6,042 bases of DNA from VAZQ01 sp035263865 (GCA_035263865.1 DATFQX010000476.1:1-6042), one strand, 5' to 3'; shown: positions 1-5,432, numbered from the stretch's first letter. A program made the numbers and translations. Notes: generated by a model from the letters alone, not told the origin.

Positions 1-263
1 GTGGCCTTCACACATTCCGATGCGAGGGTCTCGAGAACGGGGTTGGTGTAACGCGGCACCGGACCATCGTCGAACGTCAGCACGACCTCATGATCGTTAA
101 GCGGCAGCGTTTCGGGGTATTGCATGGAGCCGACACGGGGATGCTCGTTAGGGTCGACCACGAGTGTGCGGCTCACCCCGAGCGCGCCTAGTGGGCATTG
201 CTCGGCATCTGCCGTGCCGATCAGCAAAACCACAATGGCGCACGCTGCAACTGTGCTGCGCAT
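1..263 (-). CDS. Polysaccharide deacetylase (NodB-type), N-terminal part, cut by window edge
   Basis: This is the first 87 codons of a secreted carbohydrate deacetylase; the 3' end lies outside the window. Residues 1-20 form a typical Sec signal peptide: a short basic start, a hydrophobic stretch AIVVLLIG and a likely cut after TADA. Residues 63-68 read TFDDGP, the first motif of the NodB homology domain (carbohydrate esterase family 4); its aspartates (65, 66) act as base and metal ligand in this family. The next motif (H-S/T-x-x-H) would lie beyond the edge. Family members remove N- or O-acetyl groups from chitin-like, peptidoglycan or exopolysaccharide substrates; which one cannot be told here. 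The ATG lies 8 nt after the stop of a short leader ORF (272-397), and its own ribosome site is weak (AAGG about 14 nt upstream), so coupling to that ORF is possible. Family call is firm; substrate is unknown. Confidence 0.85.
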   Translation of the reverse strand, partial: MRSTVAACAIVVLLIGTADAEQCPLGALGVSRTLVVDPNEHPRVGSMQYPETLPLNDHEVVLTFDDGPVPRYTNPVLETLASECVKA

Positions 264-271
264 GATCCGGC

Positions 272-397
272 TTAAACCTTTAGGAGGAGGCCGATCCGCC
301 GCATCCGCTCGCCTTGCTGCGCGCGCGCCGCGAGCGGCCACGCGGCCGCGCCGCCGAGCGCAGCTATCACTTCCCGCCGTCCGATAGTGACAGGCAT
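272..397 (-). pseudogene. N-terminal remnant (41 aa) of a PF04392-type ABC substrate-binding protein
   Basis: A 41-codon ORF starts at ATG 397 and stops at TAA 272. It carries GRREVIAALGGAAAWPLAAR followed by AQQ and ERMRRIG, the well-known export leader and first strand of PF04392 ABC transporter substrate-binding proteins, which are expanded in Bradyrhizobium. The twin arginines suggest a Tat-like leader. The family is normally about 320-330 residues, so roughly 90% is missing. The break comes right after the first beta strand (IGLLLKV, stop). A good ribosome site (GGGAGGG, 4-6 nt upstream) survives. The ORF ends 8 nt before the deacetylase start, so it could still be translated as a short leader. 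I read it as the stump left by a deletion that joined a binding-protein 5' end to the deacetylase gene. Confidence 0.75.
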
Positions 398-400
398 GTG

Positions 401-418
401 GCCCTCCCGTGCGAGGGC
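401..418 (-). promoter_or_regulatory. Small hairpin covering the ribosome site of the 41-aa leader ORF
   Basis: GCCCTC (401-406) and GAGGGC (413-418) form a perfect 6-bp inverted repeat with a 6-nt loop. On the minus-strand transcript the 3' arm contains the GGGAGGG ribosome site of the ORF that starts at 397. It could therefore mask that site. This may be chance in GC-rich DNA; no regulator or ligand is implied. Confidence 0.3.
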
Positions 419-458
419 TGGCTAGTGAAAGCAACAATATCACGCCGCAAGCGTGCGG

Positions 459-740
459 TCTGCCCCGGCAATGCGCCGGTCTTGCGGGCACGGTCGGCAA
501 CGTTCTTGTCGATGCCGTAAGCCGATAGCGGCTTTGGTTTTTGCGCAACCCACCTATTGGCTTACGTCCTGCGAAGTCGCCTCCTGTTGACTTCGGCAAG
601 TCCTCCATTTTGTCGCAAAGCTTCCGCTCGGCGCGCTCGCGGATTTCAAAGGCATCTGCCTCAATCTACTTGTTCTTTGCTTGTCTTGCGTAGGCTTCGA
701 TGGCGATGGCTTTATCGCGGATCCTTAATGAGGTTGGGAG
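459..740 (-). pseudogene. Decayed phage/plasmid-style protein of unknown function
   Basis: Read on the minus strand, 740-669 encodes LRIRDKAIAIEAYARQAKNK, followed by a TAG at 666-668. The same frame then continues with IEADAFEIRERAERKL (about 665-610). After a frame change near 530-545 it goes on with AYGIDKNVADRARKTGALPG. This order (IRDKA..YARQAK, AEIR.RAERKLG, GIDKN.AD.ARK) resembles a helical protein often seen in prophages and mobile islands of rhizobia, usually annotated as hypothetical. I recall the pattern but cannot name a domain. The N-terminus is missing; the alignment fades upstream of about 740, between this remnant and the reductase stop. An in-frame stop plus a frameshift make it non-functional. 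The upstream part of this frame (741-1004) is only an antisense shadow of the aldo/keto reductase. Confidence 0.5.
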
Positions 741-807
741 CGTCGGGCGCCCGCATAGACTGAGGCCGTCAACCTCGCCCGCATTGCGGGGGCGGGCGTC
801 CAGCGCG

Positions 808-1818
808 TCAGCCGCTGCGCGGGACGCGGCCCTCGAGGGGGTAGGCGGGATCGTTGTAGCCCGGGGTCGAGGGATGGCCGGGTGCCACCAGCCGGTCGAC
901 CAGTGCCTCGTCCTCGGTGGTGAACTTGTACTCGAGCGCGCCGAGATAGTGCTCCCACTGCTCGAACGTGCGCGGGCCGGCGATGGTGCCAGTGACCAAG
1001 GCATTGTTGAGCACCCAAGCGACTGCGAACTGGCTGGCCGAGATTCCGCGCGCTTCGGCGTGGCGCTTGATCTCCTGGGCCAGCTCGAGCGACTCGCGGC
1101 GCCACTCGGTCTGCATCATGCGCCGGTCCTCGCGCCCGGCACGGGTGTCGGCGGGCGGTGCTGAGGCCGGGTCGTACTTGGCGGTCAGCACACCGCGCGC
1201 AAGCGGGCTGTACGGCACCACACCCATGCCGAAATAGGCGCAGGCCGGCAGGTGCTCGACCTCGGGCATGCGGTTCATCGCGTTGTAGTAAGGCTGGCTC
1301 ACCACCGGCCCGTCGATGCCGGCCTCGCGCGCCAGGCGGTGCAGCTCGGCGACCCGCCAGGCGCGGTAGTTCGACACGCCGAAATACCGGATCTTGCCGG
1401 CGCGCACGAGGTCGACTAGCGCGTGCACCGTCTCCTCGAGCGGCGTGCCGTGGTCCTCCTTGTGAAGGTAGTAGATGTCGATGTAGTCGGTGGCGAGCCG
1501 GCGCAGGCTGCCCTCCACCGCAGTCATCACCCATTTGCGCGACAGTCCGCCGCCGTTCGGCCCTTGGCCCACCTGGTTCCCCAGCTTGGTCGCGACCACC
1601 CAGCGCTCGCGCTCGCCGGCAATGGCCCGCCCGGTGACCTCCTCGGAGCGGCCTTCGTTGTAGGCGTCGGCGCTATCGATGAAGTTGATGCCCGCCTCGA
1701 AGGCGTGGCGCACGATCTTCTGCGCGGCCTGCTCGTCGGTCTCGCCGCCGAACATCATCGTGCCCAGGCACAAGGGCGATACCTTCAGGCCGGAGCGGCC
1801 GAGACGGCGATACTGCAT
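808..1818 (-). CDS. Aldo/keto reductase, complete
   Basis: A full-length 336-residue NADPH-dependent oxidoreductase of the aldo/keto reductase superfamily, a cytoplasmic (beta/alpha)8 barrel that reduces aldehydes or ketones. The catalytic tetrad is visible: Asp48 and Tyr53 (FIDSADAY), Lys78 (VATKLG) and His119 (YYLHKED). YFGVSN (145-150), the barrel strand YSPLARGVLTAKY (203-215) and the C-terminal cofactor loop IAGPRTFEQ (279-287) are in place. Length and layout match the YghZ/Kv-beta-like or 'predicted oxidoreductase' branch. The ATG at 1818 is preceded by AGGAG (1829-1825) with 6 nt spacing, and the sequence opens with the standard YRRLGRSGLKVS. It sits 58 nt downstream of a ruined 2-hydroxyacid dehydrogenase, with a strong hairpin between them. 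It may once have been the next gene of a small metabolic operon. It shows no frameshift, unlike nearly all its neighbours. Physiological substrate cannot be inferred. Confidence 0.94.
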   Translation of the reverse strand: MQYRRLGRSGLKVSPLCLGTMMFGGETDEQAAQKIVRHAFEAGINFIDSADAYNEGRSEEVTGRAIAGERERWVVATKLGNQVGQGPNGGGLSRKWVMTAVEGSLRRLATDYIDIYYLHKEDHGTPLEETVHALVDLVRAGKIRYFGVSNYRAWRVAELHRLAREAGIDGPVVSQPYYNAMNRMPEVEHLPACAYFGMGVVPYSPLARGVLTAKYDPASAPPADTRAGREDRRMMQTEWRRESLELAQEIKRHAEARGISASQFAVAWVLNNALVTGTIAGPRTFEQWEHYLGALEYKFTTEDEALVDRLVAPGHPSTPGYNDPAYPLEGRVPRSG

Positions 1819-1843
1819 GGCAGGCTCCTGCGTGAAAGTCAGC

Positions 1844-1866
1844 GGCGCCGGGCTGATCCCGGCGCC
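1844..1866 (-). terminator. Perfect 9-bp GC hairpin between dehydrogenase remnant and reductase
   Basis: GGCGCCGGG (1844-1852), loop CTGAT, CCCGGCGCC (1858-1866): a perfect inverted repeat with nine G-C pairs. It lies 10 nt beyond the stop of the dehydrogenase remnant and 25 nt before the reductase ATG. No run of T follows on either strand (AATT on the plus side), so it is not a canonical intrinsic terminator. It may be a weak terminator, an mRNA-stabilising hairpin, or a small extragenic palindrome. If it terminates minus-strand transcription, the reductase would need a promoter in the remaining 25 nt, which I do not see; read-through is more likely. Confidence 0.45.
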
Positions 1867-1876
1867 AATTCGCCGG

Positions 1877-2235
1877 CTACTTCATCATCGGCGACTCACC
1901 GATGAGCACCCGCACCACGTTCTCAGCCGCGCGCTTCCGCAAATCCAGCAGGGAAGTGTCGGACGTGAAAGCAACATGGGGCGTGAGCATTGCTCCGGAT
2001 GTGCGCGCAATTCGGGCGGCACTTCCGGCTCGGATTCCAGCACATCCAGGCCCGCAGCGGAAAGATGCCGCTGCGCAGCGTCTCGATGACTGCGGCAGTA
2101 TCGACCACCCCACCACGGCTCACGTTGATGATGATCCCGCCGGGGCGTATCAGCGCGAGCTGCTCGCGATTGATGAGGTGGTGCGTACTCTCGGTGAGAG
2201 GGGCGTGAACGATCACGATGTCGCTCTCGCCAAGA
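1877..2235 (-). pseudogene. D-isomer 2-hydroxyacid dehydrogenase, C-terminal half with two frameshifts
   Basis: The minus strand reads LGESDIVIVHAPLTEST, then LIRPGGIIINVSRGGVVD, the second and third signature regions of the NAD-dependent D-2-hydroxyacid dehydrogenase family (PF02826; relatives are SerA, glyoxylate and lactate dehydrogenases). The catalytic Arg sits in NVSRGG. After LRSGI the frame shifts (about 2051-2067) to AGLDVLESEPEVPPELRAHP, which holds the catalytic Glu region. It shifts again (about 1991-1999) to AMLTPHVAFTSDTSL, with the catalytic His in TPH, and ends MMK-TAG at 1877. The N-terminal catalytic lobe and the GxGxxG part of the Rossmann fold are missing; the alignment stops at about 2235, where an inverted binding-protein fragment begins. 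It cannot make an active enzyme. The original gene would have stood directly upstream of the aldo/keto reductase in the same direction. Confidence 0.82.
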
Positions 2236-2303
2236 TCTAACTCGTCATTAACCTCAAGACCGCCGCGAGGGCGCTCGGCCTGGAAATCCCGCTGCCGCTG
2301 CTC
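2232..2303 (+). pseudogene. C-terminal scrap of a PF04392-type substrate-binding protein, opposite strand
   Basis: The plus strand reads K-I-stop-LVINLKTAARALGLEIP, then LPLL. PF04392 proteins end with the pattern TKFELVINLKTAKALGLxIPPTLLARADEVIE, so about 24 codons of that tail are present. The Glu codon before LVIN has become TAA, and the final LARADEVIE is lost into LGYALGRQ. It is the only binding-protein piece on the plus strand. It sits exactly between the recombinase remnant (ends 2321) and the dehydrogenase remnant (starts about 2235), so it looks like an inverted filler segment. The match is short but very characteristic. Confidence 0.65.
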
Positions 2304-2320
2304 GGCTATGCGCTGGGGCG

Positions 2321-2618
2321 TCAATCCTTCCAGAACCCGTCGAAACGATCGGAGCGTAGTTCGGTATACCGCACCGTGTGCATGATGTTGCGTGCCCAGG
2401 AAGTGTTGCAGCGCGCGAGTATCGACACCGTCATTCGCCAATTTGAACCCGCAGGCGTGGCGGAGCATGTGCGGATGAATCGGGAAGGGCAGTTTGGCCA
2501 ACTCTCCAGTCCGGCGGACCATTTTGAGGAACCAGGCCCTTGTTACCGGCCCACTGCGTTCCGTATCGAATACGAAGCGACTTTGCAGGTTCTCCGCCGG
2601 AACAATTGCCGATAGCTC
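2321..2618 (-). pseudogene. Tyrosine recombinase/integrase, catalytic C-terminal end, frameshifted
   Basis: The minus strand encodes SRFVFDTERSGPVTRAW, then LPFPIHPHMLRHACGFKLAN and DTRALQHFLG. This is box II of phage-integrase-type tyrosine recombinases, with the H-x-L-R-H core. At about 2389-2394 roughly two bases are missing from the LGH codons. In the next frame the sequence resumes as NIMHTVRYTELRSDRFDGFW, then KD and a TGA at 2321. This includes the nucleophile Tyr in VRYTEL and the natural end of the protein. The N-terminal DNA-binding domain and box I Arg are absent; the 5' break lies at about 2618, flush against the truncated binding-protein gene. The wording resembles short single-copy recombinases common in Bradyrhizobium islands. 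It is dead, but marks past mobile DNA. An apparent 250-aa frame (1923-2675) fuses it to the dehydrogenase and is an artefact. Confidence 0.78.
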
Positions 2619-3297
2619 ACGTCGGAACAATGACGGCCTCGGCGCGCGCACGCGCCATCGCTGCGTAAGCGTCATCTAATTCGTCCGGCCGGTGGACAAC
2701 GACAGCCTGAAGCTCGACCGCGAGCGAACGAGCGGCCGCCTCGGTCTCCTGCATCGCAAATGTTGCCGTCGGAGCAGCTGTCGCGAGTACGGCGGCGCGT
2801 GCGAGCGCAGGAACCAACTCCTTCATCAGCTGCAGTCTCTTGGCACTCACATCGGGACTGGCGCTCGTCAGTCCGGTAAGATTGCCACCTGGCCGCGCCA
2901 GACTGTCGACTAGCTTGGCACGGACCGGATCACTCATCGACCCATTGACGATGGGAATGCTCGTGGTCGCCTCTTTCGCAATGCGGCCCGCAGTGACCCC
3001 CCAGGTCAGAATGAGATCGACATCGAGACGGACCAGCTCGGAAGCAAGCGCGGGAAGCAAAGCATCATTGCCCCGTGAGGAACGATACTCGTAGGCGATA
3101 TTCTGGCCTTCGATGTAGCCGAGGTCGCGCAGCGCTTGCCGGAACGCCGCCAACACTTGGTCGTCATCGACCGGCCATAGCACCCCGATCTGCGTCACAC
3201 CACGGGGGTTTTTCACCGCCGGCTGTTGCGCCCTCGCCGCGAGCGGCCAAGCTGCCGCAGCGCTGCCGACAAGCGTGATGAACTGGCGTCGTCTTAG
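2617..3297 (-). pseudogene. PF04392-type ABC substrate-binding protein, N-terminal two thirds, no start codon
   Basis: About 226 codons of a periplasmic binding protein of the ABC_sub_bind family. The leader RRRQFITLVGSAAAAWPLAA then RAQQ is followed by GVTQIGVLW, LRDLGYIEGQNIAYEYR, LARPGGNLTGLTSAS and KRLQLMKELVP. These are the expected first lobe and hinge of the fold. Two defects stand out. The codon where ATG should be is CTA (3297-3295), although GGGGGGAG still lies 5 nt upstream; the only usable start is GTG 3216, after the leader. The 3' end stops at AEAVIVPT-TGA (2617), where the gene meets the recombinase remnant, so about 100 residues of the second lobe are missing. Such proteins usually feed an ABC importer with amino-acid-like or aromatic solutes; no permease or ATPase genes are present here. 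Almost certainly not functional. Confidence 0.85.
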
Positions 3298-3342
3298 GTG
3301 GGCTCCCCCCGCCGGAACCCGCTATGCCAGCTTACCGCAGGA

Positions 3343-3579
3343 TTAGGATGCCCCGAAAGTGCCTACAGGTCCTTGTGACAGACCCGAATCGTTCTGAATC
3401 ATAGGTGTGGGCGGCCCGGGTGGCTGAACTGGCCTCCCAGTAAAGTTGGCAGCTATCACAAAGGTTGCACCATACCATTTGAAAACGTTTGGAGAAAATC
3501 TCTGGGAAATCTCCAAAGACCCTTCAAGTCTCGCATCTCGTCTCCTGCTAAACACCCACTCGTGCCCCAGCAGCTTCAA
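3343..3579 (-). CDS. Doubtful 78-aa ORF in an AT-richer intergenic stretch
   Basis: The stretch between the binding-protein remnant and the next plus-strand gene (about 3298-3639) holds no recognised gene. One minus-strand ORF starts with TTG at 3579, with GGAGG only 3 nt upstream (tighter than usual). It predicts a Pro-rich C-terminal part (PVQPPGPPTPMIQNDSG) ending in GPVGTFGAS. Its codons include AGG, AGA, ATA and many A/T third positions, unlike the intact genes nearby. Either it is foreign DNA or it is not coding. No domain, signal peptide or membrane segment is evident. I list it only so the region is not blank. Confidence 0.2.
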   Translation of the reverse strand: MKLLGHEWVFSRRRDARLEGSLEISQRFSPNVFKWYGATFVIAANFTGRPVQPPGPPTPMIQNDSGLSQGPVGTFGAS

Positions 3580-3639
3580 GTCCCTCCGGGCTGAGCCACT
3601 GCATGCAAAACACCGTGTCGTTTGAGGAAGGGAACGAGT

Positions 3640-3863
3640 GTGACGTGGTATCAGCGCGAACTAACGCTCGAGGACATCCTGTCCGATCCAATCACCAAGG
3701 AAGTGATGAAGGCGGACCGTGTCGATCCACACCAGCTTTCAGCAATGGTGAAGGAGACAGCGCGAACGTGGGCTGATGCTCATGCCCGAGTTCGATGTGC
3801 TTGCCGACGTGACCAAGTGCGTGAGCGAACAAAGGGCGGCCGAAAAGGCTTACTCGCGCCGCT
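3640..3863 (+). pseudogene. Small unknown protein gene that changes frame
   Basis: GTG 3640 is preceded by GAGGAAGGGA (3624-3633) at a good spacing. The first about 45 codons read TWYQRELTLEDILSDPIT, then VMKADRVDPHQLSAMVKETA, with GC-rich third positions. The LEDILSDP...VMKADGVDP pattern is like short hypothetical proteins of about 60-70 residues that I associate with Bradyrhizobium; no function is known to me. From about 3775 the original frame loses its GC-rich third positions. The next frame gains them and reads MPEFDVLADVTKCVSEQRAA, then EKAYSRRF, up to about 3863. So either a frameshift occurred or two fragments were joined. The nominal ORF stays open to 4035, but beyond 3863 it is only antisense to other remnants. 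It stands alone on the plus strand. Confidence 0.45.
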
Positions 3864-3923
3864 TCACTCGATCACCTCATCGGCGCGCGCGAGCAGCGTC
3901 GGCGGCACGTTGAGGCCGAGTGC
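3864..3923 (-). pseudogene. Last 19 codons of a PF04392-type substrate-binding protein
   Basis: The minus strand encodes ALGLNVPPTLLARADEVIE and a TGA at 3864, the almost invariant C-terminus of PF04392 binding proteins. It follows directly on the broken haemoglobin gene in another reading frame. Nothing else of the binding protein precedes it. Together with the stumps at 272-397, 2232-2303 and 2617-3297, it shows that several paralogues have been cut in this region. It may have arrived by recombination that replaced the haemoglobin 3' end. The antisense of this piece gives the misleading SITSSARAS peptide on the plus strand. Confidence 0.75.
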
Positions 3924-4247
3924 CGGGCACATTGAATTTCGCCATCGTGTCATCGAAGTCCTTGCAGAAGGCGGCCCACTCGCTCTCGGTGATCTTGAGG
4001 TGTTTGTGACTTTCGGTCATCGATGGCCGGTGTAATTCTGCGGGCCACCCGTGGCCCAACAGATCATCTCCGTCACATAATATTTGAAGCCTGCCGGGCT
4101 GACGCGGTGATGCGCTTCGTCAACTGCAGCGTTCGCATTCAAGATTGGGTTGTGCATAACCCGATCAATAAAGTCGTCAACTGCAGCAATCGAATAGACG
4201 CCGCCAAGACGTTCATACAGCGTAGGCTTGCTGATTTCTGAAGTCAT
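3924..4247 (-). pseudogene. Group 1 truncated haemoglobin, frameshifted and missing its C-terminus
   Basis: ATG 4247 (GGGGAG about 10 nt upstream) begins MTSEISKPTLYERLGGVYSI, then FIDRVMHNPILNAN, DEAHHRVSPAGFKYYVTEM and CWATGGPQNYTG. This is the canonical layout of group 1 truncated haemoglobins (bacterial-like globin, GlbN type), small haem proteins that bind oxygen and detoxify nitric oxide. After TGHR a TGA follows (4017). Loss of one base near 4022-4025 put the next part out of frame: SMTESHKHLKITESEWAAF, then DDTMAKFNVP, which includes the proximal-His region SHKHLKI. The protein should continue with a further stretch (AAEQAEL-like), but the sequence switches at about 3924 to a binding-protein tail. 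So there are two independent lesions. The first frame alone would give 76 residues without the proximal His, so no haem binding is expected. Confidence 0.87.
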
Positions 4248-4448
4248 TGCAGATCATCTCCCCTATCAGACGAACCAGCTTGTGTTCGTCGCGTGGCTTA
4301 TCATACCGCGTTGATGCAGCGCGTTCAGGACTTAGGATTAGGCAGGAACCGCTGACAGCTAACGCTGTAATATTTGTTCAGCGCGTCCGAACGTTAAGGG
4401 GTCGACGATAAAGAGTGCGCCCGCTGCCCACGAATTTCCTGCTGGTAA
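4248..4448. other. Intergenic stretch without recognised gene
   Basis: This sequence separates the binding protein from the haemoglobin remnant. It has no clear coding content on either strand. It contains GTCGAC (a short palindrome) and two similar 10-mers, cagcgcgttc near 4318 and cagcgcgtcc near 4380. No T-tailed hairpin was seen after the binding-protein stop. Confidence 0.4.
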
Positions 4449-5432
4449 TCAATCGAGCTGGATGTTGGCAGCGCGGATTACGTCGGCCCACTTAGCTGCT
4501 TCCTTGCGCATATGATCGGCCATCTCCTGGGGCGAACTCTGCAACAGCTCGGCACCAGCATCGGTCACCTTCTGGCGTACGACTGGGTCCGCGACGGCCG
4601 CAACATAAGTTTCGCGCACCTTGACGATGACGGCATCGGGCGTCTTCGCCGGGACCACGAAACCCTGCCATGGCCAAGCCTCGAAGCCGGCAAGCCTCGG
4701 TACGGCCGCGACCGGCGGAACACCGGGGAGCTCCGGCCGCGGGGTGAGCGCGGCAACCCCGAGCGCCTTTAGGGTGCCGGCCGCGATATGCGAGCGCGCG
4801 GTGGCATAGTCCACAAACATCATGTGCACGTCGCCGCCGAGTAGGCCTTGAACCGCGGGACCGGCGCCGCGATACGGCACCTCGTTGAGTTTGATGCCCG
4901 CCGCCTGCTGGAACAACACCGCAGCGAGATGGAACGGATTGCCGACGCCGGCATGCGCGACATCAATCTTGCCGGGCTCCCTCTTCGCTTGGTCGATCAG
5001 CTCGGCCACGGAATTGACCTTGAGCTTGTTGGGATTGGTGACCAGCACGCTCAGGAAGCGGGCGGTGAGCGTCACCGGCGCGAAATCCTTAGAGGGGTCG
5101 AATGGGAGCTTCCTGTAGAGGCTGGGATTGGCGGCGTAGGTCGCGACATCGCCGAGCAGCATGGTGTAGCCATCCGGTGGTGCTTTGGCGACGAAATCGG
5201 CGCCGAGATTGGTCGCCGCGCCCGGCTTGTTCTCGACTACGATCGGCTGGCCGACGAGCTCGGACATTTTCTGTCCGACCAGCCGCGCGAAGAAGTCGGT
5301 TCCGCCACCGGCGGGATAAGGAACGATCAAATGGATCGGCTTGGCTGGATAGTTCTGCGCGGAGGCAACTTGCACCATAATTACCGCGGGGATCGCGACG
5401 ATCGCGGTTAGCACCGCCACTCGAAAGGACAT
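4449..5432 (-). CDS. Tripartite tricarboxylate transporter (TTT) periplasmic binding protein, Bug/TctC family
   Basis: A complete 327-residue extracytoplasmic solute receptor (PF03401). Residues 1-25 are a Sec signal peptide with cleavage after VASA, giving QNYPAKPI. The family marks follow in order: IVPYPAGGGTDFFAR (36-50; Asp46 region binds the carboxylate ligand via ordered water in known Bug structures), QPIVVENKPGA (62-72), G-A-DFVAKAPPDGYT (77-90), VPYRGAGPAVQGLLGG (185-200) and the C-terminal helix EMADHMRKEAAKWADVI. Length is normal and there are no frame breaks. ATG 5432 has GGAG (5442-5439) 6 nt upstream. Bug proteins of this kind capture small carboxylates or related metabolites. 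Many are orphans without the TctA/TctB membrane partners, and none is seen here. No terminator or clear promoter was found. Ligand unknown. It is the best preserved gene of the right half of the window. Confidence 0.96.
   Translation of the reverse strand: MSFRVAVLTAIVAIPAVIMVQVASAQNYPAKPIHLIVPYPAGGGTDFFARLVGQKMSELVGQPIVVENKPGAATNLGADFVAKAPPDGYTMLLGDVATYAANPSLYRKLPFDPSKDFAPVTLTARFLSVLVTNPNKLKVNSVAELIDQAKREPGKIDVAHAGVGNPFHLAAVLFQQAAGIKLNEVPYRGAGPAVQGLLGGDVHMMFVDYATARSHIAAGTLKALGVAALTPRPELPGVPPVAAVPRLAGFEAWPWQGFVVPAKTPDAVIVKVRETYVAAVADPVVRQKVTDAGAELLQSSPQEMADHMRKEAAKWADVIRAANIQLD

Noticed and set aside
281..290. AGGAGGAGG-like ribosome site on the plus strand
   Set aside because: No plausible plus-strand gene follows; the bases are the complement of codons IGLLL in the binding-protein leader remnant.
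445..479. Two short inverted repeats (CCGCA/TGCGG and CCGGC/GCCGG)
   Set aside because: Stems of only five pairs inside or next to a decayed gene; no recurring unit, spacing or regulatory context.
778..790. CCCGC-ATT-GCGGG hairpin downstream of the reductase as a terminator
   Set aside because: The stem is only 5 bp with a 3-nt loop and no T run on the minus strand; likely chance in GC-rich sequence.
725..1534. 269-codon minus-strand open frame inside the reductase
   Set aside because: It is a shifted-frame shadow of the aldo/keto reductase: Arg/Pro/Ala-rich, with no domain, while the true frame carries the full catalytic tetrad.
1423..1905. 160-codon plus-strand open frame and similar ones at 700-1164 and 1158-1637
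   Set aside because: All are antisense shadows of the aldo/keto reductase in GC-rich DNA, where stops are rare on the opposite strand.
1877..2116. 79-codon minus-strand ORF as an independent small protein
   Set aside because: Only its second half (AMLTPHVAFTSDTSL onward) is meaningful, and that is the out-of-frame C-terminus of the dehydrogenase remnant.
4848..5411. 187-codon plus-strand open frame
   Set aside because: It is antisense to the Bug/TctC binding protein, whose signal peptide and all family motifs are intact. The plus-strand product has no recognisable features.
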